Shown here: positions 28,301 through 35,797 of the stretch, piece after piece
How positions within the stretch are numbered: the stretch's first letter is position 1
How the letters are laid out: each line of letters opens with the position of its first letter
Source: Dokdonia sp. 4H-3-7-5
Lineage (GTDB): Bacteria; Bacteroidota; Bacteroidia; Flavobacteriales; Flavobacteriaceae
NCBI RefSeq assembly: GCF_000212355.1
Contig: NC_015496.1
Coordinates: 1,550,001 to 1,614,000, forward strand
DNA length: 64,000 bases
Direction of reading: 5' to 3'
Translations under genes and position numbers: made by a program
The notes under the pieces: model-generated
The model's input: the letters and a program-made list of their open reading frames with translations, nothing else
What the model was told of the DNA's origin: nothing
Databases searched by the model: none

Positions 28301-31300
28301 CAATAACGAATGATGATGCTACGGTAGTAAGTATCGGCGATGTAACAGTAACAGAAGGAGCAGATGGAACTACGGTTATAGCTGAATTCCCTGTAACCTT
28401 AAGTGCAGCAGCAGATACTGATACGGTAGTAACCTTTACCGTTGCAGATGGAACAGGAACGATAGGTGATGCAGATTATGTAGCACCAACAGTACTAACA
28501 GTCACAATCCCTGCTGGTGAGACTACTGCGGTATTCCCAGTAACAGTAAATGGGGATGATGTTGTAGAATCAGATGAAGATTTTGAAGTAACAATCACAA
28601 ATACTACCAATGGAACGATTGATCCTTTAGCAACCACAGCAACAGGAACAATAACGAATGATGATGCTACAACGGTGACTATCGAAGATGTGATTGTAGA
28701 TGAAGGAGCCGGAACGGTAACTATTCCTGTAACGTTGAGTAACCCAAGTGATGAGGATACTGTTATCGAGATTGTAACTACGACTGGTACTGCTGGAGAA
28801 GATGATTACACAGAGACTATTGTAACGGTAACGATTCCTGCTGGAGAGACTACTGGTGAAGTTGTGATTCCTATTACGGATGATATGCTTGATGAGGATG
28901 ATGAGACATTCACAGTAGATGGTACGGTAACAAGTGGCAACACTGATAATACAGATCCAAGTGGAACAGTAACCATTACAGATAACGATGGTGCACCAAC
29001 GGTGACTATCGAAGATGTGATTGTAGATGAAGGAGCTGGAACGGTAACTATTCCTGTAACGTTGAGTAACCCAAGTGATGAGGATACTGTTATCGAGATT
29101 GTAACTACGACTGGTACTGCTGGAGAAGATGATTACACAGAGACTATTGTAACGGTAACGATTCTTGCTGGAGAGACTACTGGTGAAGTTGTGATTCCTA
29201 TTACGGATGATATGCTTGATGAGGATGATGAGACATTCACAGTAGATGGTACGGTAACAAGTGGCAACACTGATAATACAGATCCAAGTGGTACGGTAAC
29301 CATTACAGATAATGATGGTGCACCAACGGTGACTATCGAAGATGTGATTGTGGATGAAGGAGCTGGAACGGTAACTATTCCTGTAACGTTGAGTAACCCA
29401 AGTAATGAGGATACAGTGATCGAGATTGTAACTACGACTGGTACTGCTGGAGAAGATGATTATACTGAGACTATTGTAACGGTAACGATTCCTGCTGGAG
29501 AGACTACTGGTGAAGTTGTGATTCCTATTACGGATGATATGCTTGATGAGGATGATGAGACATTCACAGTAGATGGTACGGTAACAAGTGGTAACACTGA
29601 TAATACAGATCCAAGTGGAACAGTAACCATTACAGATAACGATGGTGCACCAACGGTGACTATCGAAGATGTGATTGTGGATGAAGGAGCTGGAACGGTA
29701 ACTATTCCTGTAACGTTGAGTAACCCAAGTGATGAGGATACTGTTATCGAGATTGTAACTACGACTGGTACTGCTGGAGAAGATGATTATACTGAGACTA
29801 TTGTAACGGTAACGATTCCTGCTGGAGAGACTACTGGTGAAGTTGTGATTCCTATTACGGATGATATGCTTGATGAGGATGATGAGACATTCACAGTAGA
29901 TGGTACGGTAACAAGTGGTAACACTGATAATACAGATCCAAGTGGAACAGTAACCATTACAGATAACGATGGTGCACCAACGGTGACTATCGAAGATGTG
30001 ATTGTAGATGAAGGAGCTGGAACGGTAACTATTCCTGTAACGTTGAGTAACCCAAGTGATGAGGATACAGTGATCGAGATTGTAACTACGACTGGTACTG
30101 CTAACGAGGATGATTATACTGAGACTATTGTAACGGTAACGATTCCTGCTGGAGAGACTACTGGTGAAGTTGTGATTCCTATTACGGATGATATGCTTGA
30201 TGAGGATGATGAGACATTCACAGTAGATGGAACCGTAACAAGTGGTAACACTGATAATACTGATCCAAGTGGAACGGTAACCATTACAGATAACGATGGT
30301 GCACCAACGGTGACTATCGAAGATGTGATTGTAGATGAAGGAGCCGGAACGGTAACTATTCCTGTAACGTTGAGTAACCCAAGTGATGAGGATACTGTTA
30401 TCGAGATTGTAACTACGACTGGTACTGCTGGAGAAGATGATTATACTGAGACTATTGTAACGGTAACGATTCCTGCTGGAGAGACTACTGGTGAAGTTGT
30501 GATTCCTATTACGGATGATATGCTTGATGAGGATGATGAGACATTCACAGTAGATGGAACAGTAACAAGTGGCAACACTGATAATACAGATCTAAGTGGA
30601 ACGGTAACTATTACGGATAACGATGGTGCGCCAACGGTGACAATCGAAGATGTGATTGTGGATGAAGGAGCTGGAACGGTAACTATTCCTGTAACGTTGA
30701 GTAACCCAAGTGATGAGGATACAGTGATCGAGATTGTAACTACGACTGGTACTGCTGGAGAAGATGATTATACTGAGACTATTGTAACGGTAACGATTCC
30801 TGCTGGAGAGACTACTGGTGAAGTTGTGATTACTATTACGGATGATATGCTTGATGAGGATGATGAGACATTCACAGTAGATGGTACGGTAACAAGTGGT
30901 AACACTGATAATACAGATCCAAGTGGAACGGTAACTATTACGGATAACGATGGTGCGCCAACGGTGACTATCGAAGATGTGATTGTGGATGAAGGAGCTG
31001 GAACGGTAACTATTCCTGTAACGTTGAGTAACCCAAGTGATGAGGATACAGTGATCGAGATTGTAACTACGACTGGTACTGCTGGAGAAGATGATTACAC
31101 AGAGACTATTGTAACGGTAACGATTCCTGCTGGAGAGACTACTGGTGAAGTTGTGATTCCTATTACGGATGATATGCTTGATGAGGATGATGAGACATTC
31201 ACAGTAGATGGAACCGTAACAAGTGGCAACACTGATAATACAGATCCAAGTGGAACGGTAACAATTACAGACAACGATGCTCCTGTTACAAATCCAAATC

Positions 31301-32364
31301 TAGATCTAGTTAAAGTGGGCGTGGTAAATGACTTAAATGGCAATGATGTAATTGATGCTGGTGATACTATAACTTACACTTTAACAATCACAAATAATGG
31401 AAACGAAGAACTTACTAATGTTATCGTTGTAGATCCATTAATCATTATCAATGAAGGTCCAGTTGCGGTACTAGCAATAAGTGAGAGTGCCACATTTACT
31501 GGAACATATATAATTACTCAAAATGATATTGAAGCCGGAGGAATTGTAAACGTTGCAATTGCAGAAGGAACCGATCAAGCGGGTAATACAATTACAGATC
31601 AATCTGATGATCCAACTGACACAACAAACGTTGATGTAGACGGGGATGGAGATTTTGAAGATCCTACAGTGACTATCTTAGATCAATCTCCTGATATTAT
31701 GATCACTAAGAATGGTGTATATCAAGATTTCAACCAAGATGGCTTTGCAAATGCAGGTGATCAAATTCTTTATACCTTTAATGTTATTAATACAGGTAAT
31801 GTGATTTTAAATGATGTTGTAGTAACAGATGAGATGGTAGACGTGATTGGTGATCCGGTAAGTCTTCTTCCAGGAGAATCAGTTACATTTACGGCTGTGT
31901 ACATTATAACTCAACAAGATGTAGATAATGGTGAAGTTGTAAATACTGCATTAGCGATTGGATTAACTGATAGTGGTCTAGAGATCTCAGATGTCTCTGA
32001 TGATGTTACAGACACCACAAGTGATGATGATCCCACCGTTACAGTATTAAGTCAAAATTCAGGACTTATCTTCAATAATGGTATTTCAATGAACGGAGAT
32101 GGACGTAACGATTCATTTAGAATACAAGGAATTGAGAACTTCCCAGAAAATAGACTGAGAATCTTTAATAGATGGGGTGTAGAAGTGTATGAGGCTGAAG
32201 GATATGGGTCTGATGGCAAAGCCTTTATAGGGTTGTCAGAGGGTAGAACTACAATATCTCAAGATAAATTCTTGCCAGTTGGAACTTATTATTGGATATT
32301 AGAGTACGTTAATTCAGTAGGAGAGACTATTAATAATTCTGGATATCTGTACCTAACTAGATAA
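19372..32364 (+). CDS. Giant T9SS-secreted adhesin-like protein with Calx-beta repeats
   Basis: 4330 residues. In order: signal peptide (1 to about 26, LLSQ); unique N-terminal region with an SdrD/Cna-B-like domain (about 327-410); a second Cna-B-like domain (about 667-745); calcium-binding thrombospondin type 3 repeats (about 752-1002, DTDGDGV and DDDNDGI patterns) with a further short group near 1250; two divergent Calx-beta domains (about 1342-1580); 13 copies of a 116-residue Calx-beta-like repeat; 8 copies of a 109-residue one; two DUF11-like domains (about 3980-4225); and a gliding-motility C-terminal domain (about 4235-4330) with MNGDGRNDSF, IFNRWG and GTYYWIL, the type B T9SS sorting signal. 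It is probably a very long, Ca-stiffened surface protein. The next gene is a PorP/SprF partner, as for SprB-type adhesins. Gliding, adhesion or biofilm roles are inference. Confidence 0.92.
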   Translation: MIKITSLKRTLLYTLVFFSFCTTLLSQNPVTGANIVGTLAQGLQYNQANPAGVTNTYSWGQNGDFRVTSVALGGDNYFLNNDFTQISYNIVRVDGNGGVTGDRCGFFVLEIGNDDFNYQSSFPGNLGDCSMEEVLRDPIVTRGANDVFKNGTATSQNIERIDALYEPFVISQAASLQRVGFLAPEKNGNSSYRAAPVLSVDAVTGEPTSFGAVIEIGGADAIDGTNDFGAVLGPLNWSFLVNSPTGTGNPYRVGGNTESVAISLITLADLGYNVGDTVYGISFFDNNVPFNADLLDVSDPNDFPNTDGGGADIHGGLGAIVTSQAIVNGHVYNDLNVNGFQDVSEPNLPNVTITVTDSANIVQVITTDANGDFSAFVAGGDTTINVDENDTDIPSGSVLIEGFGNDGRTYNTVPGQNTFTSNFGFGPDPGPPSSRSCDDDPVFITSANFDANTVVVETEGGTPGVFDVGDVFRFSDVTAGLDCLVSIDAFVNGAGILVLDGEEENIPGFGGFSRAFQPQMDGTPGVNGQEVVFTISYVQADTTIPQAVSVYFTALDLDSNTLTDVERVKFETPDVYYTNGANSTLIVDSSPSQLIGMSTDAGIVGGINTDPNYAFTAYYNSFTSIQYTISKDGYNATPGFEDRQFSLLFEDIAYPTEEVNVITNPIICGQVFVDGAPAEGVTVNVSGDSTQTVTTDANGQYSFTVPGNGSYTITESDPPSTVSLSDADGANDNIITVVITRFESSQENDFFDGADTDGDGVINTLDIDDDNDGILDTVESGGIDPSADADGDGIPNYQDADFCTLANGVCANLDPDGDSVPNHLDLDADGDGIPDNNEAQSTLGYVPPTTNANGIPNVTTNGLPVAYNPTGDELGLIPVNTDAASANPGLPDYLDTDSDNDGILDSAEHVEDFTLFGNDSDGDGLDDAVDTTNATVGGEPNYADANGIINNTANLNDNDSDLNNGGNVDFRDRVNDIDFDNDGVDDNLDEDDDNDGILDVVEGFKFNEEPGVGTCTGNSFNFVGTNASTYINNPATPIGTQGAQYRFSNVITLGAQTLDGIVTITNKPAGVTVLRIDDPNGVDGAALQPVFQYASNVRGNLAVTLTIRFVESGTLIPFSVDRIGGFIQDIDSNGNVATNTPSTVREFYRVNNIIGYALENPSRVLAQQFDNGVVQFTSDGSRSAPIEPVDVNPEYRVFFQKQETDQFTFTIGAIKNTNAQVDRFYSLRMDECEFADFANPVIVFIDAPNTDGTDGPDYQDTDADDDGCSDTIEAGFVDAFAKADEDGQLGNSSPVTVDPTNGRVISDASNGGAGYTMPKDTNGDGIFDFQDANESSACSLVSIGDVIITEGNTGTITADFQVTLTEPSSTPTVITYSIQDDTATTADNDYTAPATLSITIPANTLTGTISIPIVGDTTVEGDETFTVTLESTSNGMLDTDDTDGIDNVGTATITNDDDTVVSINNVTVIEGDAGTVNAEFTVSLTNPVDTVTTVTFTVTDDSAENVGNSLEGGNDYEVPTTLTVTIPAGETEGTVTIIVNGDETVEADEDFLVTLTATDNGTITTTVGENIGTGTITNDDATVVSIGDVTVTEGADGTTVVAEFPVTLSAAADTDTVVTFTVADGTGTIGDADYVAPTVLTVTIPAGETTAVFPVTVNGDDVVESDEDFEVTITNTTNGTIDPLATTATGTITNDDATVVSIGDVTVTEGADGTTVVAEFPVTLSAAADTDTVVTFTVADGTGTIGDADYVAPTVLTVTIPAGETTAVFPVTVNGDDVVESDEDFEVTITNTTNGTIDPLATTATGTITNDDATVVSIGDVTVTEGADGTTVVAEFPVTLSAAADTDTVVTFTVADGTGTIGDADYVAPTVLTVTIPAGETTAVFPVTVNGDDVVESDEDFEVTITNTTNGTIDPLATTATGTITNDDATVVSIGDVTVTEGADGTTVVAEFPVTLSAAADTDTVVTFTVADGTGTIGDADYVAPTVLTVTIPAGETTAVFPVTVNGDDVVESDEDFGVTITNTTNGTIDPLATTATGTITNDDATVVSIGDVTVTEGADGTTVVAEFPVTLSAAADTDTVVTFTVADGTGTIGDADYVAPTVLTVTIPAGETTAVFPVTVNGDDVVESDEDFEVTITNTTNGTIDPLATTATGTITNDDATTGTITNDDATVVSIGDVTVTEGADGTTVVAEFPVTLSAAADTDTVVTFTVADGTGTIGDADYVAPTVLTVTIPAGETTAVFPVTVNGDDVVESDEDFEVTITNTTNGTIDPLATTATGTITNDDATVVSIGDVTVTEGADGTTVVAEFPVTLSAAADTDTVVTFTVADGTGTIGDADYVAPTVLTVTIPAGETTAVFPVTVNGDDVVESDEDFEVTITNTTNGTIDPLATTATGTITNDDATVVSIGDVTVTEGADGTTVVAEFPVTLSAAADTDTVVTFTVADGTGTIGDADYVAPTVLTVTIPAGETTAVFPVTVNGDDVVESDEDFEVTITNTTNGTIDPLATTATGTITNDDATVVSIGDVTVTEGADGTTVVAEFPVTLSAAADTDTVVTFTVADGTGTIGDADYVAPTVLTVTIPAGETTAVFPVTVNGDDVVESDEDFEVTITNTTNGTIDPLATTATGTITNDDATVVSIGDVTVTEGADGTTVVAEFPVTLSAAADTDTVVTFTVADGTGTIGDADYVAPTVLTVTIPAGETTAVFPVTVNGDDVVESDEDFEVTITNTTNGTIDPLATTATGTITNDDATVVSIGDVTVTEGADGTTVVAEFPVTLSAAADTDTVVTFTVADGTGTIGDADYVAPTVLTVTIPAGETTAVFPVTVNGDDVVESDEDFEVTITNTTNGTIDPLATTATGTITNDDATVVSIGDVTVTEGADGTTVVAEFPVTLSAAADTDTVVTFTVADGTGTIGDADYVAPTVLTVTIPAGETTAVFPVTVNGDDVVESDEDFEVTITNTTNGTIDPLATTATGTITNDDATVVSIGDVTVTEGADGTTVIAEFPVTLSAAADTDTVVTFTVADGTGTIGDADYVAPTVLTVTIPAGETTAVFPVTVNGDDVVESDEDFEVTITNTTNGTIDPLATTATGTITNDDATTVTIEDVIVDEGAGTVTIPVTLSNPSDEDTVIEIVTTTGTAGEDDYTETIVTVTIPAGETTGEVVIPITDDMLDEDDETFTVDGTVTSGNTDNTDPSGTVTITDNDGAPTVTIEDVIVDEGAGTVTIPVTLSNPSDEDTVIEIVTTTGTAGEDDYTETIVTVTILAGETTGEVVIPITDDMLDEDDETFTVDGTVTSGNTDNTDPSGTVTITDNDGAPTVTIEDVIVDEGAGTVTIPVTLSNPSNEDTVIEIVTTTGTAGEDDYTETIVTVTIPAGETTGEVVIPITDDMLDEDDETFTVDGTVTSGNTDNTDPSGTVTITDNDGAPTVTIEDVIVDEGAGTVTIPVTLSNPSDEDTVIEIVTTTGTAGEDDYTETIVTVTIPAGETTGEVVIPITDDMLDEDDETFTVDGTVTSGNTDNTDPSGTVTITDNDGAPTVTIEDVIVDEGAGTVTIPVTLSNPSDEDTVIEIVTTTGTANEDDYTETIVTVTIPAGETTGEVVIPITDDMLDEDDETFTVDGTVTSGNTDNTDPSGTVTITDNDGAPTVTIEDVIVDEGAGTVTIPVTLSNPSDEDTVIEIVTTTGTAGEDDYTETIVTVTIPAGETTGEVVIPITDDMLDEDDETFTVDGTVTSGNTDNTDLSGTVTITDNDGAPTVTIEDVIVDEGAGTVTIPVTLSNPSDEDTVIEIVTTTGTAGEDDYTETIVTVTIPAGETTGEVVITITDDMLDEDDETFTVDGTVTSGNTDNTDPSGTVTITDNDGAPTVTIEDVIVDEGAGTVTIPVTLSNPSDEDTVIEIVTTTGTAGEDDYTETIVTVTIPAGETTGEVVIPITDDMLDEDDETFTVDGTVTSGNTDNTDPSGTVTITDNDAPVTNPNLDLVKVGVVNDLNGNDVIDAGDTITYTLTITNNGNEELTNVIVVDPLIIINEGPVAVLAISESATFTGTYIITQNDIEAGGIVNVAIAEGTDQAGNTITDQSDDPTDTTNVDVDGDGDFEDPTVTILDQSPDIMITKNGVYQDFNQDGFANAGDQILYTFNVINTGNVILNDVVVTDEMVDVIGDPVSLLPGESVTFTAVYIITQQDVDNGEVVNTALAIGLTDSGLEISDVSDDVTDTTSDDDPTVTVLSQNSGLIFNNGISMNGDGRNDSFRIQGIENFPENRLRIFNRWGVEVYEAEGYGSDGKAFIGLSEGRTTISQDKFLPVGTYYWILEYVNSVGETINNSGYLYLTR
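23206..23219. repeat. TTTCGCGAAA palindrome, copy 6 (in giant gene)
   Basis: GCTTTCGCGAAAGC, AFAKA frame (VDAFAKAD), just before the Calx-beta region. The tandem arrays contain no copy. Confidence 0.95.
24115..28668 (+). repeat. Tandem array A: 13 copies of a 348-bp coding repeat
   Basis: Units start at 24115, 24463, 24811, 25159, 25507, 25885, 26233, 26581, 26929, 27277, 27625, 27973 and 28321. Each encodes 116 residues beginning TVVSIGDVTVTEGADGTTV. Spacing is exactly 348 bp, except that unit 5 is followed by 30 extra bases (25855-25884) duplicating TTGTITNDDA. Units differ at only about ten sites, and these are shuffled between copies. Confidence 0.97.
28672..31287 (+). repeat. Tandem array B: 8 copies of a 327-bp coding repeat
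   Basis: Units start at 28672, 28999, 29326, 29653, 29980, 30307, 30634 and 30961. Each encodes 109 residues beginning TVTIEDVIVDEGAGTVTIPV and ending near TITDNDGAP. It is clearly related to array A (shared TVTIPAGET) but is a separate expansion. Confidence 0.97.
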
Positions 32365-32371
32365 TAATTTT

Positions 32372-32404
32372 AAATCGTTGGGTGTATTAAACATTCAACG
32401 ATTT
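32372..32404 (+). terminator. Hairpin between giant gene and PorP/SprF gene
   Basis: AAATCGTTG pairs with CAACGATTT (9 bp), followed by TATTAG. It is weak as a terminator, so it may be a partial terminator that reduces but does not stop expression of the two downstream genes. Confidence 0.55.
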
Positions 32405-32418
32405 TATTAGATGTATAT

Positions 32419-33366
32419 ATGAAAAATTTAATATTAACAATTGCTTTTTTAGCAATACTAGTACTAAGTACCTTTACGCTAGCGGCACAACAAGACCCGC
32501 AGTATACGCAGTATATGTACAATACAGTTGCGATAAATCCAGCTTATGCAGGAAATAGAGGTGTAACAAGTATTGTGGGACTTCACAGAAGTCAGTGGGT
32601 TGGTCTTGAAGGAGCGCCTAGAACTCAAAGTTTAAGTATTCACTCACCTATAGGAGAGGGTAAAGTAGGTTTAGGTCTATCAATTGTTAACGACGCATTA
32701 GGGCCAGCCCAAGAGACGTATATTGGTGCAGATTTTAGCTACACTATAAACACTTCAAATGATGGGAAATTAAGTTTCGGATTGAAGGCTGGAGGGCATG
32801 TTTTAGACGTGGACTTTTCTAAATTGACATTGTTTGATGTCTCAGATCCACGTTTTTCTCAAAATATTGATAATAAAATATCACCTATAATAGGAGCAGG
32901 ATTATATTATCACACAGATCGATTTTATGCTGGACTTAGTGTACCTAACCTAATAGAGACACAACATTTTGATCAAAGTAATAATAGTAATTCTGCTAGT
33001 TTTGTAGCAGAAGAGCGTATTAACTATTATGGAATAATGGGCTATACTTTTGATATAAACGATCAGCTTAAATTTAAGCCTAGTACGCTCGTAAAATTAG
33101 TTGCAGGTGCGCCATTGCAGGTTGATCTTACAGCAAATTTTCTAGTAATGGAAAAGTTACACTTAGGAGCAGCTTATAGATGGAGCGCAGCTTTAAGTGG
33201 CTTAGTAGGATTTCAAGTGTCAGACAGTATGCTCATAGGTCTTGCTTATGATCGTGAGAGTACAGATCTTGGAGAGACGGTATATAATGATGGAAGTTTT
33301 GAAGTCTTTCTTCGTTTTGAACTCTTTAACGAGTATGACAGAATGCTTACCCCTAGATTCTTTTAA
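32419..33366 (+). CDS. PorP/SprF family type IX secretion membrane protein
   Basis: 315-residue outer-membrane barrel with a signal peptide (to about residue 23, LAAQ) and the family start QDPQYTQYMYNTVAINPAYAGNRG, then SIVGLHRSQWVGLEGAP. In gliding Bacteroidota, SprF-like proteins are needed to move their adjacent giant type B cargo to the surface. Its position right after the giant gene supports a dedicated pairing. Confidence 0.95.
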   Translation: MKNLILTIAFLAILVLSTFTLAAQQDPQYTQYMYNTVAINPAYAGNRGVTSIVGLHRSQWVGLEGAPRTQSLSIHSPIGEGKVGLGLSIVNDALGPAQETYIGADFSYTINTSNDGKLSFGLKAGGHVLDVDFSKLTLFDVSDPRFSQNIDNKISPIIGAGLYYHTDRFYAGLSVPNLIETQHFDQSNNSNSASFVAEERINYYGIMGYTFDINDQLKFKPSTLVKLVAGAPLQVDLTANFLVMEKLHLGAAYRWSAALSGLVGFQVSDSMLIGLAYDRESTDLGETVYNDGSFEVFLRFELFNEYDRMLTPRFF

Positions 33367-33401
33367 TATGTATACTCTAGCAGTATATCTAATTTGATTA
33401 C

Positions 33402-35354
33402 ATGATGAAAAATATAATATGTTTTTGCCTTAGCCTCCTATTTTTAGGAGTTTTTACAGGAAATGCTCAAGAAGGAAAAATTGATAAAGCCGATAAAAAG
33501 TTCGATCAATATGCTTTCGTAGATGCTAGAAAAATCTACCTAGAGGTAGCAGAGAAAGGATATAAATCTGCAGATCTTTTTCAAAAGATTGCAGATAGCT
33601 ATTATTTTAATGCAAAATATGGGGAAGCAGAGATGTGGTACAACAAGCTTGTAAGCAACTATGCGGAGGAAATTAAACCAGAATATTATTTCCGTTTTGC
33701 ACAAACTCTACGTGCACTCAAAAATTATGACCGTGCAGATGAGATGATGGCAAAGTTCAATGATGTAAATGGAGATGATTTAAGAGCAGAGTTGTTTACT
33801 GAAGAGCCTAACTACCTTAGTAATATTGATTACAAGAAAAGTAAGTATATAATAGAAGATATACGCAGTATAAATTCTAGATACTCAGATTTTGCCCCAA
33901 CAGAATATGAGGGTAAGTTAATATTTGCATCATCAAGAGATACTGGTGGTGCAACTAAGAAAATTCACAAATGGAATAATGAACCTTTCTTGGATCTTTA
34001 CGAATCTAAAGTTGGAGCAACTTCAGGTTCTTATACAATGCCAAAGAGCTTTAGTAGAGAACTGAATTCAAAATTTCACGAGAGTACTACAGCATTTACA
34101 AAAGACGGTAACACGGTATATTTTACTAGAAATAATTTCAATAAAGGAAACTACCGTAAGTCTAAAAATGGAACGAATAAGCTTAAAATTTATAAATCTA
34201 AAAAAGAAAATGGTAAGTGGTCTACACCTGTAGAAATGCCTTTTAACAGTGATGAGTATTCTACAGCACACCCTACACTTAATGCTGATGAGACTAAATT
34301 ATATTTTGCCTCAGATATGCCAGGAACGGTTGGATTATCAGATATATGGGTTGCAACAATTGATGCAACAGATTCTGTTGGAACACCAGTAAACTTAGGA
34401 CGACCTATCAATACAGAAGGTAGAGAGACTTTTCCGTTTATGAGTGCAAAAGGTATACTGTATTTCGGATCTGATGGTCATCCTGGATTAGGAGGACTTG
34501 ATGTGTTTGCAACAACTCCAAAAACAGATAGTAATGAGCAAGTAACCATCAGCAATATAGGAGAGCCTATAAATAGTTCTTTTGATGATTTTACTTTTAT
34601 ATTAAATGAGGATACCCAAGTAGGCTATTTTGCTTCAAACCGTAAACGCGGTATGGGAAGTGATGATATTTATAAATTTTTAAAAGAAGAAATACCATGC
34701 GATATCAAACTGGTGGGTGTGGTTACAGATAAAGATAGTGGTAACCCTATTCCAGAAGCAACAGTGCAGCTTATTAACAGTGAGGGTGTTGTAGTCGAGG
34801 CAGTACAAGCAACAAATATGGGAACCTATGCCTTTGAGGCAACTTGTGTAACGCAATATGTCGTGCGAGCTTCAAAAGAAGAATATACCACTGCAGAGGC
34901 TATAACTACCACTCCAGACATAACAGGTACTCTTGCAAACGATTTAGTGTTAAGCCTACTACAGAAACCAATTAATATAGGAGATGATCTAGCAAAGGTG
35001 TTAGAACTTAACCCTATCTATTTCGATTTTGATCGTTTCAATATCCGTCCAGATGCAGCTCTGGAGCTTGAAAAAGTCATAGCAGTAATGCGCGAGTATC
35101 CTAATTTGGTATTAGACGCAAGATCTCATACAGATAGTAGAGGTAAAGATTCTTATAACCTTAGTCTTTCAGATAAACGTGCAAAGGCTACTGTGGCCTA
35201 TATCATAAATCAAGGTATAAGCTCATCAAGAATCTCTGGACAGGGATATGGAGAAAAGCAACCAGTAAATACATGTTCTAACGGAGTTAATTGTTCCGAA
35301 GAAGAACATCAACTTAATAGACGTTCAGAGTTCATCGTAATAAGTAACAATTAA
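33402..35354 (+). CDS. OmpA-family protein with TPR, WD40-like and carboxypeptidase-regulatory domains
   Basis: 650 residues: signal peptide (to about 22), TPR-like helices (about 25-125), a WD40/PD40 beta-propeller-like region (about 150-440, with ASSRDTGG, YFTRNN, YFASDMPG and YFGSDG), a carboxypeptidase-regulatory beta-sandwich (about 445-525) and an OmpA peptidoglycan-binding domain (about 540-648, with PIYFDFDRFNIRP and LVLDARSHTDSRG). This architecture matches the PorE-like OmpA proteins that accompany PorP/SprF genes. It probably anchors the secretion or adhesin assembly to the cell wall. Confidence 0.93.
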   Translation: MMKNIICFCLSLLFLGVFTGNAQEGKIDKADKKFDQYAFVDARKIYLEVAEKGYKSADLFQKIADSYYFNAKYGEAEMWYNKLVSNYAEEIKPEYYFRFAQTLRALKNYDRADEMMAKFNDVNGDDLRAELFTEEPNYLSNIDYKKSKYIIEDIRSINSRYSDFAPTEYEGKLIFASSRDTGGATKKIHKWNNEPFLDLYESKVGATSGSYTMPKSFSRELNSKFHESTTAFTKDGNTVYFTRNNFNKGNYRKSKNGTNKLKIYKSKKENGKWSTPVEMPFNSDEYSTAHPTLNADETKLYFASDMPGTVGLSDIWVATIDATDSVGTPVNLGRPINTEGRETFPFMSAKGILYFGSDGHPGLGGLDVFATTPKTDSNEQVTISNIGEPINSSFDDFTFILNEDTQVGYFASNRKRGMGSDDIYKFLKEEIPCDIKLVGVVTDKDSGNPIPEATVQLINSEGVVVEAVQATNMGTYAFEATCVTQYVVRASKEEYTTAEAITTTPDITGTLANDLVLSLLQKPINIGDDLAKVLELNPIYFDFDRFNIRPDAALELEKVIAVMREYPNLVLDARSHTDSRGKDSYNLSLSDKRAKATVAYIINQGISSSRISGQGYGEKQPVNTCSNGVNCSEEEHQLNRRSEFIVISNN

Positions 35355-35377
35355 AGAGTTTCTTTTTCTAATACAGA

Positions 35378-35410
35378 ACCTCCTTTTCTTCTGAAGAGGA
35401 GGTTTTTTTT
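35378..35410 (+). terminator. Terminator of the giant-protein operon
   Basis: AACCTCCT pairs with AGGAGGTT with an inner CTTC/GAAG stem, followed by eight T. A palindrome copy follows within 10 nt. Confidence 0.92.
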
Positions 35411-35416
35411 ATGCGC

Positions 35417-35434
35417 ACGCTTTCGCGAAAGCGT
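35417..35434. repeat. TTTCGCGAAA palindrome, copy 7 (intergenic)
   Basis: Perfect 18-mer ACGCTTTCGCGAAAGCGT just downstream of a terminator. Confidence 0.95.
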
Positions 35435-35695
35435 TACACCAACCCTCCAAGTGCTGTCTAGGTGCTGTTTTAATATAAGGGAATCTACCAACTATTAACT
35501 TGCATTAAAAATGATTTTAAGAACATTTAAAGAAGCTTTGACACATCTACCCATCCTTTGATGTAAGGAGGCCTTAACACCATAAGAAGCGCTCCACTTA
35601 ATCATGGTCTAGTGATTTGAGCATTACACACCATAAAATTTGTTGTTTTAACGTATTTACGGTCAATGGGCCAAATAGAATATTCTTTAATTTTA

Positions 35696-35736
35696 AACTA
35701 AAACATTAGTTTAAACTAATGTTTTAGTTATATTTG
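35696..35736 (+). promoter_or_regulatory. 34-bp perfect palindrome overlapping a -7 element (BlaI-type operator)
   Basis: A perfect palindrome spans 35696-35729, centred on ACTAATG-type half sites (CATTAGTTTAAACTAATG in the middle). Its last base is the first base of TATATTTG (35729-35736), a TAnnTTTG element. BlaI/MecI repressors bind dyads over their own promoters, so this is the likely autoregulatory operator of the gene at 35798. The rest of 35435-35797 shows nothing else. Confidence 0.75.
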
Positions 35737-35797
35737 AGTAATTAATAGAAATAAGGATTATAAGTTATTGTGATCTAAAGGAATACAAAGCTCGACT

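Noticed and set aside
24115-31287. CRISPR array or non-coding satellite
   Set aside because: The units are 348 and 327 bp, in frame, code for folded domains and lack spacers.
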